DNA of 64,000 nucleotides, from NCBI GenBank assembly GCA_009801085.1, contig VNWV01000005.1, positions 1,674,001 through 1,738,000 of the forward strand, read 5' to 3'. The translations under genes and the position numbers were made by a program. Of the stretch, positions 24,502 through 36,639 are shown in pieces (positions within the stretch are counted from its first letter, which is position 1; each line of letters starts with the position of its first letter). The DNA is from Lasiodiplodia sp. COLG20. Its lineage: Eukaryota; Ascomycota; Dothideomycetes; Botryosphaeriales; Botryosphaeriaceae. A model generated the notes under the pieces. It was given only the letters and a program-made list of their open reading frames with translations, did not search any database and was not told the DNA's origin.

Positions 24502-26013
24502 ATGGCCGACGAGAAGACGAGATCCTCCCAGGACGGCGCTCGCGACAACGCGACGCTGCCCACCGTCAACCCCGATGCCGTCCAGCCTGAGCCCCCGAAG
24601 GCCGCTTTCCACCCGGCCGTCTACATTGCGTGAGTGCTCCGGCGCATGGGCGACACTGGCAGAGTTGCTGACAGCTTGCAGCGTCTGGATCTCGCTGAGC
24701 TCCAGCGTCATCGTCTTCAACAAGTGGATTCTGGACACGGCTGGCTTCCGTAAGTTCACCCCGCCCGCTCGACCATTTTTCTGGGGCCAGATTGCTGACT
24801 TGAGACAATATAGGCTTTCGTACGTGACCCCGACTCTGTGCTCGCTCGCGACCGTCGTTCTGACTGCAGTACAGCCATCTTCCTGACCACATGGCACTTG
24901 ACCTTCGCAACTCTGATGACGCAGTTCCTGGCCCGCTTCACCAATGTCTTGGACTCGAGGAAGAAGGTCCCGATGAACGGCCGCGTCTACCTGCGCGCCA
25001 TCGTCCCCATTGGTATCTTCTTCAGCTTGTCCTTGATCTGCGGTAACCAGGCCTACCTGTACCTCTCCGTTGCCTTCATTCAGATGCTCAAGGTGGGTCT
25101 TGGAGCTCCACTCTGGACAACTCGAATTCTGACCGCCAAAACTAGGCCACGACCCCGGTCGCCGTTCTAATCGCTACCTGGACCCTCGGTGTTGCGCCGC
25201 CGAACATGAAGACGCTCGGCAACGTCTCGTTCATCGTCATTGGTGTCATCATCGCCTCGTTCGGCGAGATCAAGTTCAACATGGTCGGTTTCCTGTACCA
25301 GGCCGGTGGCATCGTTTTCGAGGCTGTGCGTCTCGTCATGGTCCAGCGCCTCCTCAGCTCCGCCGAGTTCAAGATGGACCCGCTCGTTTCGCTCTACTAC
25401 TACGCGCCTGCTTGCGCCATCATGAACGGTGTTGTTTGCCTGTTCAGCGAGGTTCCCCGCTTGACCATGGCCGATATTTACAACGTTGGCACTTTCACCC
25501 TCCTGGTCAACGCGCTGATTGCTTTCCTGCTGAACGTCTCCGTTGTCTTCCTCGTAAGTTGCCGATCTATCGCATTTGCCCGAAAAAACGGCGCTAACGG
25601 ACCCACAGATCGGCAAGACCTCTTCCCTTGTTCTCACCCTCTCCGGTGTGCTGAAGGATATCCTGCTCGTCTTCGCCTCCATGATCATCTTCCAGGACCC
25701 CGTTTCCGGTCTCCAGGCGTTCGGCTACAGCATTGCTCTCAGCGGTCTTATCTACTACAAGCTCGGTGCGGACAAGCTCAAGGAGTACCTTGGTCAGGGC
25801 GGCCGCGCCTGGGCTGAGTACGGCTCCCGCCACCCGGCTCTGCGCAAGCTTATTGTCTTCGGCCTCGTCATCTTCATCGTTTTCGTCCTGCTCGGCGGCC
25901 TCGCTCCTCGCTTCGCTCCCGAGTACAACCAGTATGCCAAGGACAAGGTGACGGGCCTCCTGGGTGAAGGCACTGGCACCGTCCCCGTCGCCGCCGCCAA
26001 CGGCGCTGCTTAA
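24502..26013 (+). CDS. glfB: Triose-phosphate-translocator family nucleotide-sugar carrier, probable UDP-galactofuranose transporter
   Basis: Exons join(24502..24629, 24682..24749, 24814..24819, 24875..25092, 25146..25553, 25609..26013), 410 aa, with about ten membrane segments. Family hallmarks include VFNKWILDT, FLTTWHLTFATLMTQ, GNQAYLYLSVAFIQMLKATTP, GVIIASFGEIKF, RLVMVQRLLSS and SGVLKDILLVFAS. The position next to glfA is the arrangement known in Aspergillus (glfA-glfB, ugmA-ugtA), where the carrier moves UDP-Galf into the Golgi. Function is therefore inferred mainly from synteny plus family. Exon 3 is only 6 nt and restores a Phe-Arg-Phe-Pro run that relatives keep as Phe-Arg-Tyr-Pro. 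The tail is Ala/Gly-rich. Confidence 0.85.
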
Positions 26014-29000
26014 GTTCTATTCGACAGTGTCACGCGCATATTTCCACTTCGCGTGCGGCATTCTTGAGCGCACCGAGGTTCGACCAAACTCACAACTCTC
26101 GTTCCCAGAAAATGAGTTCGACGCCCGCGTCTTAACGAAAACATTAGAGACAATCTTTTTTAATACGCCTTGGAAATACCGTCGGTATTGGCCCAGGAGT
26201 TCCTTTCTCTTATCAGGTTCTAGGGATAACAGTTGGGAACGGTCGTACAGGACCAGTGTTATAGATGGGGTTAAGGGCGCAAATTCACATCAAGTCTGCT
26301 CACACCAAAATTCGGGCTTGCAAGCCCCTCGTCCTTGATTCGTCTTCGTCGACTACTGTGTTGGGGTTGGTGCGGAGCTGTTTCTGGGAGACGGCTCGGC
26401 AGCGTCCATGACATCAGGGTTTCCTTTTTTTTAGCCTCTTTTTTCGCGCAGCCTTTTTCGCTCTTGTATCAGCAACGTAGGAATACGGATGATGGATAAG
26501 TGATGCGACAAGTCGCTCACGAACGATGACTACTTGATCCGGGAGCATTTGGGAATATGGGATGTACTTTAAATCAACAATGCACGAAAAAAATTGTCAA
26601 AAGTTGCGGCTCTGCAAATGTATGAAACAGTTCTGATGGAGACAAGATAGCTTGGGCTGCACGCCGAGTCGGAAATCTTGCATGTGCAGTCCTGCAAGAT
26701 GCATGTAAGGCGAAGGCGAGGTGGCGAAAAGGGGGCCATGGGTGGCTCTCAACCAACCAAGCAGCCTACTTCGGCGATGGAAATAGAAGCGGGAGTGTGG
26801 TCACCGGTTGCAAGCGACGTAGCCAGCCACACTGTATTGCGCGTTCTTGCAGTAGCTTGATTAGCTACCCGCTGCTTCGTAACGCTAACTGTGTGCATGA
26901 TGGCCACTGCAACCCCGTATATCTTTCTCGGCTCGCCGCAGGAAGCGGGACAGGTCGATGATGCCAGGGGCGAGGATTCGTGGAGTGCCCGTTTGCACAT
27001 GCTCACTTCAGCCTCACTAGCTTGCTTTCGGCGGCTACCTTAACGTTCCTTACTCCTCGATGAAGCTTATTCCTGCGATGGTGGCGCTCGCAGCCTGCCA
27101 GCCCGCAACCGACCAACCACCAAGCAGACAAAACTAAGCAAGGCGGAACCCGGGCATAACGGTGATCCTCTACCGTGTCTCATTCCTTGCTGCACCGGTG
27201 TAGTGTGCGCCGAGCCCTGTGGCCATGCTAAACCTCCTTTTCCATAGCGCTACTTTCTGCCGGTATCAGCCTCAGAGTCAAGGAGGTAGGCCGTTAACAG
27301 CCCCTAGTCCTCGGCACGCAGCGAACAAAATCACTAAAAGAGTAGCTCAGCCGGCCGGTTTGAGCTTGGCTCCCAGCTTGGCGGCGACAAGGGCGCCGGG
27401 GCGGTTAGAAAAGAAGGAGGCTACGGTTATTGGGGGCGTTCCACAAACCTTCCATGCAAGCATCCATCCTTGCGCTTTTTTGCCCGCCGCCGCCGCTGGC
27501 GCAGCTCCCTCGTCGCCCCCTTTCCACGACCTCGCTGCAAAGGACCTTGACTCGATGCAAGCGGCGCCGCAACGCCAGAGAAATCTTAATCCTTCGGTCC
27601 GTTCCTTTGCCCAGTGCCAGCCATCGGCAATTGTCGCTGGGTGGCTTGCGCGTGGGCCGTCGAAAGCAGATTGGACTCGCCGACGCCGGGGCCAACGCTC
27701 GCCGATGTCGACGACGGGGAGCGGGCATGGAGATTCTAGCTCGGGCACACGGACGAGCTTGTCTGGGCCCGAGCCATTCCTATGGCGTCATAGATTTCTG
27801 GACGGTCCCCTAATTCTTTTTTGTTGTTGTTGTTTTTTTCGCGTCGAGGGCGGCCGTTTCCCGGGTTTCTGTGCGTACCGCAGAGAAGACCCTTTGCTGT
27901 CTTTGCCACATGCCCGTAGGACAGCGCAGCGCCAGCTAGCTAGCTAGGAGCAGAGTCATGACGACAGCTGGTAGCGGAGCTGGAGTTGGTGGGTGCGTGC
28001 AGCGCCGTCTCGCCCGACGTCTCCACAAGTGATAGGCGGCAGCGTGACCAGGTGAACGGAAGCTGAGGAGAGAGAAGGGATGGGGGGGACGGTGTGCAAA
28101 AGGTGGACAAGGTGGTGCTGCTACGCCGCAGTGTGCCTCCTGCTGGCGTGCATGAGAAGAGATACACTACACCCGCCGGCTTCCCCCGATGGGCGATCGG
28201 CGGGCTTGCAATTTGCCCTGGCCGCGCTGGTTGGCCGCCGCGAGCAAGCCGTCCGGACCCGCTGGGCTGGTTTCCTTGTCGTCACAGAGTCCAAGCTCCT
28301 CTCGCTGTCTCCGCTCCGCCCCTCTCCCCTTTGACGCCTTTCTCCGGCGGGGAGCTAAAGCGCGGACGGATTCTGGCTGAAATATTAAAGGGTAATCGCG
28401 GCATGCAACACGTGTGCGCGAGGTAGATCAACCGCCCGTACAGTAGCCCGAACAGTAAAGGATATGCTGGCAACACGTGTAACAATATTCGCTCACTCTG
28501 CTCCTTCCTATCCACGCTTTCTACCTGCTACCTTCTCCGATTTCCCCGACCGACAACCGTAATATCCGCTTATCCTGTAGCTACCGGAGGCTTGGTTTGG
28601 TGGCGCTCTTGAAATTTCGCCTTCCCACCATGATCATCATCACCACCTTCACAAAACTGCTCTCCCACCTCCCATCTGCGAGGAAGGGCGTTCCAGTCAC
28701 ATCACGTCACCGAAGCGCCTAGCGAGTAAGCAGCCCAAGATGTACTGACACTGCCGTCCTCTGGGCTTGATTAACTGGCACACGCTACTTCTTGCAAGCG
28801 AGATGAAATGGTGAGCCTTTGGGATAAGCTTTTTTTTCTGTCGCCCACTTACTCGGTACATGGCTGAACTGCGCGCCGCGCCGCCCTGCCGTTCATCAAT
28901 TGCCGGGAAAGGCCACCCCTCCGCCCATCGGCGAAACTTCCAAGAAAGCCCGCCCATCGCTGGTGGAGTTACGGACGTTGATTATGGCGGCGAAGATCAT

Positions 29001-30350
29001 GACTGCTTTCCGCCTCATGGCCGCCCATGCCATGTGCAACCTCCAGTAGGAAGCTCGGCAAAACTGAGCCGGTACTCCACCCCACTAATAACTCCGTCAC
29101 ACCTTGTTGGATTGTACACCATACAGTTGCCATTGCTGCCCGTCCACTTCCTCGCGTGTTTGTCTTGGGCGGGCTCGCTCTTTCTGTTTGAAACAAGAGA
29201 AGGTTGGCCTGACGGGATGCCCGCTCCCCTTCTCCATCTCACCATCACGAGATGGATAGGTAGTGCATTCTTTCTCCTCGCCATACGAGAAGGAAGCGAT
29301 GATCTTTCATGCTGCTGGGTCTCTTTTTCCCTTTGATCAGCGCCTCGTTGCTTTGTATCTTGTTTGCTGCCCGTCGGAGCGGCGGCAAGTGCTCTCAGCT
29401 TGTCTCTCTTTCTCTCTTTTTGCCTTTCTCCACCACAGCCGTCACGGAAGACCCATCCGACAAAGCCGAAGCTGAGGACGACGACCGATTATCTTGTCCC
29501 TTCCTAGCACGGTGGTTAATCAACACCTTGCGGACGGGGACCGAGTTAACCGTCGTCTTCTTCCGCGGTCATCGGGCCGGTTCCCTGTCGGATGCGAGCA
29601 AACGCGAGCTGAAACTCTTGCAAGGTGCGCAGTGCTGATGTCGAAGAACATGCCGCTTGCAGGACCTGGGGCAGCGGTAACGTGTTTGACTGGCTAATGC
29701 GCAAGCCAACGTCTGCGACAACAGTCGTGTTTTTTTCTTGGGCTTAAACAGGGAGAGGCTTGATGTGGCTTCCTGATTGGACAATGCATTAGAATGTCAA
29801 ACACGTTAGACGCAACCCTTTCCATGAGTGCGATGCTTCATACGGAAGGTGGTTAGTGGCCTGTAATACAATGTACATCGTGTTTTGTATGACTGCAAGC
29901 CACAGCAATGCGTTGAGGACTTGTTCCCTACACGATTTGGTACGACGAACGTGTTTCCTTTACACGGGTCATCAATTGATCCAAAATATAGTTGCAACTT
30001 CAATCTTCAAAATCAAAAGTTGAAACCAAAGAGCAAACAAGAATACTCCTCGAACGCACTATCAATTCAAGCAACATATACAGGCAGCTTATCCACAAAA
30101 GTTGGGTATTCCATTTTCTTCCTATCTCGGTAAATTACTACCGTATCTCCATGCCTCCCCATACTAGACTAGACTTTTGAAGATGTCCCATGGACTATCT
30201 TGCATCAAAACGCCGCTTGCCGTACGAATTCGCATAAAACCGCCATATCCTCAAACGCCGGCGCTGTGCTGTAGAAGCAAAAGAAACAGCGACAAGTTGC
30301 CCTGCAAAGCCAATTCCAACTCTTCGTGTGCCCCATTGAGCGAGTCCTTT
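26014..30350. other. 4.3 kb without a supported gene
   Basis: The longest frame (27219..27947, +, 242 codons) is compositionally odd (Ala/Arg/Ser/Pro, then Cys-Phe) and has overlapping frames on the other strand, so I do not accept it. Around 27-29.5 kb is GC-rich with pyrimidine tracts and could hold long leaders or a non-coding transcript. No repeats of the MITE family. Confidence 0.45.
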
Positions 30351-31751
30351 TTACTGTTCCGTCGCCATGATCATCTTTTCTCTCTCGCCCCTCCGGCGCA
30401 TCTCGCCCTTGCGAGTATGCCTCCTCTCGTTCTCCTCCTTCCTCTTGATCGCCTTGATCTCCTCGGCCTTGATCTCGCCGGCCTTCTTGACGACCTTGGG
30501 CACGTGCCTGTGACGGGCGATGCGCCTGATCTCGGGCATGTGCTTGTAGCGGTTCTTGAGGGCCTCGTCGTACTCGAGCTTCTGGCGCTCGCGGGCGGAC
30601 TTGATGCCCTGGCGGGCCGAGGCCTTTGCGCGCCAGAGGCGGACGTTGCCGTCGTCGGAGCCCGAGAGGACGTAGTTGTTGTCGGGCGACCAGGCGCACG
30701 AGAAGACGCGCTGCATGCGCTTGGTGTGGTAGATGTCACGCGAGTGGCCCTGGCCGCGGTTCCAGAGGCGGATGCTGCGGTCGTACGACGCCGACACGAG
30801 CTCCTCGCCCGTCGGCGACCAGTCGACGTCCATGACGGCGGCGACGTGGTCCCTGAGGACGTTGAGGGCGCGCTTCATGTTGCGCATGTCGAAGATGTAG
30901 ACGTTGTGGTCTTCGCTGCCGCAGGCGAAGTTGAAGGCCTCCATGGGGTTCCAGGAGATGCAGTTGGCGGCGAGCGTAAGGACTGTCTTGTGCAGCGGGG
31001 AGGCAGTGCGGAGGTCATACATGACGATGCTGCGGTCAGAAGCTGCAGACGCGAGGATCGACGTCTCCGTCTGGTTGAAGGAAACGGCGTTGATAGTATC
31101 GATGGCGGTAGGCCAGGCGAGCGTCTGCGAAGGGTTCGAGGCGGGGCGCGTGGTATCATAGATGGAAATCTGGCTGGACGAAGACACGGCGACAGCGGGC
31201 TCGGAGCGGTGGTGAGTGATGCTTGTAAAGGCGCCATTTCCGAGCCAAGTAGCTACTGGAGGACTGCCGCCGGTCGTCTTGTACGGATCGAACATCTTGA
31301 CCGTCTTGTCCGCACCACAAGAAAGAATTTTCTTATCCCTCGACCATGTAAGGCCGCGAACCATATTCTCGTGCGCAGACCCCTGCCATATCTCATCCTG
31401 GCTTGTCAAATCCCAGACCTTCACGATACCATCGCCGCTGCCGCTGGCAAATCGTTCCAAGGACTGAGGATCTTTCGCGATCGAGTAGACACCGTCGACG
31501 TGGCCTTTGCCCAGCTGCGCTATGAACGGCTGGGCGAACATGCGCTCCATCTTGGTGGCATTGAGGGCGCGCGTGTACTCGCGAGCGCGTTCGAACGGGT
31601 GCAGGGCTGGGTCAAGATTTCTCGGCGTGCGGGACACATTGGTACCCGGCGCTTGAATGTCGGCCGCAGAGCGGGAGAGGGCTTTGACTTTCTGCAAATC
31701 GCGTTAGAAACTAGAGCAAGCGGCGAGCGTGCGGGGTAGCAAACATACCAT
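30351..31751 (-). CDS. SOF1: SOF1 (DCAF13), WD40 protein of the small-subunit processome
   Basis: Exons complement(30351..31691, 31749..31751), 447 aa. Sof1 associates with the U3 snoRNP and is needed for 18S rRNA maturation in the nucleolus. Seen: the N-terminal RTPRNLDPALHPFERAREYTRALNATK-type block, about seven WD repeats (GSGDGIVKVWDL, DRSIVMYDL, EDHNVYIFDM, DRSIRLWNR, GSDDGNVRLWRA) and the C-terminal Sof1 domain, rich in Lys/Arg/Glu (KNRYKHMPEIRRIARHRHVP). The upstream exon is just the start codon: ATG, then GTATGT, a 57 nt intron ending TTTGCAG, then AAAGTCAAA. This gives the MKVK start usual in Sof1; reading straight through would give MQKVK. Head to head with RPN6. Confidence 0.93.
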
Positions 31752-31995
31752 TTTGTCCTTTGGGCGGAGGAGCAAGCGTTCGCCGCAGCGTCGAGAACTT
31801 TTGGAGAGAATGATGCCGTGCTATGCCGTATTCGTCGTAGCGCGCGGCGAGCCGCGCTGTGGAGCTCCGACATCACAGCTCCAGCCCGCCGCGCTGCTCT
31901 CAACACCACATCGCCCATCCGCAATCCGCCCCCGACCCGCCTCTTCCGAGCCCATTCCATCTCTACCCCCCGAACCGTCGCTGCCCTCGCTCATC
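31752..31995. promoter_or_regulatory. Shared 244 bp promoter of SOF1 and RPN6
   Basis: Start codons are only 244 bp apart and divergent. No TATA box seen, as often in housekeeping pairs. Confidence 0.6.
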
Positions 31996-33334
31996 ATGGC
32001 CCCCGCCGCTCCGGAAGATGCGAAGCGGATAGCAGAGGCTCAGAAGATAGCCAAGACGGACCCGGCAAAGGCAGAGCAGACATTCCGCGACGTGCTGTCC
32101 AAGGACCCTGGCTCCAACGATGCTGCCATCAAGAACTTCGAGAACGCGCTGGTGTCGCTGGGCGAGCTGTACCGTGACCACAAGAAGACGACCGAGCTTG
32201 GAGAGCTCATCCGCCAGACAAGATCAGTCCTGTCATCCTTTGCGAGGGCGAAGACTGCGAAGCTCGGTATGAGCTTGGTTCATGCTACATGTTGTTTGCA
32301 CCATAGGCTAACATTCTTACCTTGTAGTGAGGCAGCTTCTTGACATGTTCTCCGCCATCCCCAACACCCTCGAGACTCAGATCACCGTCACCAAGTCGTG
32401 CATAGAATGGGCCGTTTCCGAGAGGCGAGGCTTCCTCCGCCAGAACCTCGAGACCCGTCTCGTTTCGCTTTACATGCAGAAGCAATCCTACTACGACGCT
32501 CTTACCCTCATTAACAGCCTGCTCAAGGAGCTGAAGCGTTTGGACGACAAGTTGGTGCTGGTCGAGGTTCAGCTTCTGGAGTCGCGCGTCTACCATGCCT
32601 TGGGCAACGTGCCCAAGGGTCGCGCCGCCCTCACGTCCGCCCGTACCTCCGCCGCCTCTGTATACACGCCGCCTCTGCTGCAAGCTGGTCTGGACATGCA
32701 GAGTGGCATGTTGCACGCCGAGGACAAGGACTTCAACACGTCATTCTCCTACTTCATCGAGGCTATGGAGGGCTACCACTCGCAGGATGATGAGCAGAAG
32801 GCTACCTCTGCATTACAATACATGTTGCTCTGCAAGGTCATGTTGAACCAGACCGACGACGTCAACAGCATCATGGCCTCGAAGCACGCTCTGAAGTACG
32901 CTGGCAAGAACCTGGACGCAATGAAGGCCGTGGCGCGCGCACATGCCAACCGCAGCTTGGAGGAGTACGAGAAGTCTCTGTCCGACTACCGCTACGAGCT
33001 CGGCTCCGATCGCTTCATCGCTTCCCACCTGCGCCGCCTCTACGACTCCATGCTCGAGCAGAACCTCATCAAGGTCATTGAGCCCTACAGCCGCGTCGAG
33101 ATCTCGCATATCGCCAAGCTCGTCGGCCTCGACACCCCCCAGGTCGAGCGCAAGCTCAGCCAGATGATCCTCGACAAGGTCATTATCGGTGTCCTCGACC
33201 AAGGCGCCGGCTGCCTCATCGTCTTCGAGGAGACGGAGCGCGACCAGGCGTACGACGCTGCTCTTTCGACTATCGAGAAGCTGCACAACGTTGTCGACGT
33301 CCTCTACACCAATCAAGCTTCGCTGCTGGAATGA
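31996..33334 (+). CDS. RPN6: 26S proteasome regulatory subunit Rpn6 (PSMD11)
   Basis: Exons join(31996..32266, 32328..33334), 425 aa; human PSMD11 is 422. A lid subunit that bridges the lid to the 20S core and stabilises the 26S particle. The N-terminal two thirds is TPR-like helical solenoid (LGELYRDHKKTTELGELIRQTR, RQNLETRLVSLYMQKQSYYDAL, LLESRVYHALGNVPKGRAALTSART). The C-terminal PCI domain contains SDYRYELGSDRFIASHLRRLYDSMLEQNLIKVIEPYSRVEI-type sequence, with the winged helix and VERKLSQMILDKVIIGVLDQGAG. A single phase-1 intron (GTATGAG...TTGTAG). Strong match in length and domain order. Confidence 0.96.
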
Positions 33335-33942
33335 GAGAAGAAAAAAAGATGGAAGATGGCGGATGTTATTGGGGGGGTTCAAGAAGGCGCTCGGGCTTCT
33401 ACGTCGGATATGATGGTGTATCATAGTATAGACAAGCGTTGACAGCCGTGCGAATGCCTTGTCGAGGATGATAATATGATGATCTTGGCATGATTGATGT
33501 TTGTGTCGGAGCCCGTCAAATTTGGTTGTTCTAGATGTGACCGAGGTATACTCGCAGAATCGAAGGCTTCAGGCGCTCAAATTCCATTGCAAGTTGTACG
33601 AGTTGCGAAGCGTAACAGACTGCAGGATAGGTACCTGGCTGCAAAGCAAACGTTGATAGACTGGTGCAAATGTTAAGTCGGGTGGAGGGAGGATCACGGC
33701 CCAGAACCTTTATCAACACCTCCTTCCCTGATTATCGGGGAACCAGGCAACTATATATACAGCCAATCATGTTGAATGTCAGCAATCAATCATGTGCATA
33801 TGACTTGAAAATCTCACTGGCCGCAGCATCATTTGTCATAAATCGCCAACATGTTTACCCCTCATCGCCTCAGCTCAGCCTTGTCCTCATCCACGAACAA
33901 CTCCGTCATCAACAATCTTATCTTTCTCTCGCATTCATCAAG
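33335..33942. other. Spacer between RPN6 and the HET gene
   Basis: Tandem genes; contains the RPN6 3' flank and the HET promoter. A T(A)TATATA-like stretch near 33752 lies about 190 bp before the HET start. The frame stays open upstream of the chosen ATG to 33664 without adding recognisable sequence. Confidence 0.4.
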
Positions 33943-36215
33943 ATGTCAGTAAACGCTCTTTTGCTGGCTGAACCATCGACGAGTCGAACCAATCCTGCAG
34001 CTGCTGGTGTACCGGCTCAGCTGATTGCGCTGCTTGACGATACCCACCTTGCTCAACTGGTGCAGACCCCCTCGCGTTTACGCTACGATCCAGATTTCCA
34101 GATGGCCGGGAGCGATCTGAGAATTGACCCGCCGACCGTGCTCTGCAAGCCATGTAGAGCTCTGATGAGGGATCCGCCAATCATCACAACAGAGACGCCT
34201 TACTGGTATTATCTATTCTATGAGTATCGATCTGTAGACAATGAACCTCCACTGGGAAAGTGGCAGGCGCACCATTCGTCGATTTTCGAGCTTATAGATT
34301 GTTGTAGCATGCTTGATGGAGGATGTCATCTGTGCCAACTCTTTTGGTACGACCTCAAAGAAATCCTTCACGAGTTTCGACGAGATTCGGCCCAGTTCAG
34401 TTTTATATGGCCCAATCATATGTTAGAAGTTTGCATAGAGAACTATTGCAATGGGCATAGCATTTATCTCTGGACCAATCTCATCTTCCAGTCAAGGCAT
34501 GTCCTAGATCCAAAGATCCGCAGAGTATCTCTGTTCTTTGAAAAGCGTGAGACTCTTGCATTACTCCAACGAGATGGATGCTTTGCTAACGATATATCTT
34601 AGCGACTGAGGCCCCTAAATATGAAAGCTCTGTGCTTCCATCCAGCACTTCCACTGAATCAAAAGAAACATTTGCGAAAATAGCATCATGGATTGGGGAG
34701 TGCACTCAGCAGCACACTACTTGCCAGCAGCAGCGCGGCCTCGCTCACGAGCGCCCAACAAGACTAGTTGCCATCGAAAACTCAGGGACAAGGTTTCGTT
34801 TGGAGGATAAATTTCCTGAGAACACTGAATATCTAGCCTTGAGCTATCGTTGGGGCCGTAGCGACAGAGCGCTCATGCTGACGAGCGAAACCATCGAAAA
34901 GCTTACAGAGTGGGCTCCAACCAGCATCTTGTCAAAGACGATTCAGGATGCCTGCTCCATTGTTAACCGCCTGGGTCTGCGGTATCTTTGGGTTGACAGG
35001 TTGTGTATCATTCAAGACTCTTCCGATGATTGGAGCCACGAAGCGTCGAAAATGGCCCACGTATACAAGCAAGCCTTCTGTACGATATCGGCAGCTGGAG
35101 CGCCAGATGAACATGGGGGGTGCTTTATGAAGCGAAACACTCTGGGAATTAGACCATTGCAACTGATCTCCAGCCTGCTTACAAACACTGACGGTTATCT
35201 TCTCAATAGAGAATGTTTCACTTCAGCGAGAGAGAAGGGAGGATACCTGATCAACCGTGGTTGGGCATTTCAGGAGAGGATGCTGTCGTGCCGAGTTCTG
35301 CATTTTGGCAGACATCAAGTTCACTGGGAATGCAATAAAGAAATAAGAGAGGAAGGCCATCTAAAAAGATTGGAGATCACTTCCGCGTGGGAACGACCTA
35401 TCCCGGATGTAGCTGCCATCGAACGATACGGAAAATTCAAATTGTGGGCCGCAATTGTTTCGCTGTACACCGCTTGCGATCTCACCTTCGAACGCGACAA
35501 GCTTCCAGCTCTCTCTGGTATGGCACAACAAATGCATCAAATCACATTAGATGAGTACCTCGCTAGTATGTGGCGGCAAGATTTGATAAGAGAACTGTGC
35601 TGGAAAACAAGGAAACCGGCCTCGACTTTTCCAGCGACTTATCGGGCGCCTTCATGGTCTTGGGCGAGCCACGATGGGCATATTATCAATGTGCTTCCAG
35701 TATCAAACGAAGACATAGCTCCTATGGCCGCTCTTAGTGACTGTGCCATCAAACTCGCAAGCGAAAACCCCTTCGGTGAAGTTCAAGACGCATGGATAGT
35801 TCTGTCCTGTCACCTCAACATCATTAGTTTCAAAGCGCCCACCGAGCCCTTGGATCCCGACCTAGGCAGTGTAAAAGCGGAATTACGAAAAGAAGACGAA
35901 AAGGCACATTCCTCGAGCTTTGTATCCCCCTGTCACGTCAAATTCGACTTCAGCGAATCATTGATTGAAGAGCGGGCGACGCGCATGTACTCTTTGCCCC
36001 TCTACTATGACGGAGCTTGGTCATATTCTCTTCTCTTGGTACCCCTCGATACGTTTGGGCCGATCAATTCCAGTGCAATGTTGATTGCCCCTAGGACTCA
36101 AAATGGTAGGGAATATCGAAGATTAGGATTGGCTAGTATGTTCATTCAGCGAGATCGAGAAGGTTATTTGAAGTGGTTCGAGAAGAGTCCAAAGAAGAAT
36201 GTCGTGATCCGTTGA
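33943..36215 (+). CDS. HET-domain protein (heterokaryon incompatibility type)
   Basis: Exons join(33943..34546, 34603..36215), 738 aa. The HET domain covers about residues 275-430: YLALSYRWG near 278, then IQDACSIVNRLGLRYLWVDRLCIIQD, DDWSHEASKMAHVYKQAFCTISA and the RGWAFQERMLSCRVLHFG block. HET proteins can trigger cell death on non-self recognition; most of the family's many members in one genome have no known partner. The N-terminal 200 residues carry Cys pairs (CKPC, CCSM, CHLC) that may bind zinc. The 56 nt intron has GTGAGA, a perfect GCTAAC branch site and CTTAG. The C-terminus (THR/PSWSWAS-type DGH run) is typical. A gene beginning at the second ATG-open stretch (34632) would lose the Cys-rich part. 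Confidence 0.88.
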
Positions 36216-36639
36216 AACATTTCAATCGAGGCACCCACTATCCCAACCAGTCTTTGGCAATAATCGATACATGGTCATGTCATTAACTCCTCTCTTATTC
36301 AAAGGTGAGGATGGAATTCCTGTTTGGTAGTATTAGAAGTTCCGGTATTGACCTGGCCTTGCTTAATCTCCTTTTCGTTCCTCTCCTGATGTCGCCTTGA
36401 TTGTTCAACCGGGGCTCAATTTCTCAATGTGTATTTTAGCAATAGCGGAAGATGGACCCAGGTTCAACAATGATAAATGCTACTATACATCATACCGGAA
36501 TTCACGTATCTTACTTTTCCCCCTTCTTCGACAGACCTAACCCTCCCTAAATCCCACAAAAATGTTATACAGTAAAAAACCAATCAAACCCAACTCCCCA
36601 ACTCCAACCATATATGCTCCCATCCATCCACCCGCTCAC
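36216..36639. other. Convergent 3' flanks, no gene seen
   Basis: Lies between the HET stop and the mannosidase stop. AT-rich, and probably holds both polyadenylation regions. Confidence 0.5.

Noticed and set aside
27219..27947. 242-codon frame in the gene-poor region
   Set aside because: Biased composition, overlapping minus-strand frames of similar length, no domain and no splice partners.
30177..31739. 520-codon plus-strand open frame
   Set aside because: Antisense to the whole SOF1 WD40 gene; caused by GC-rich third positions.
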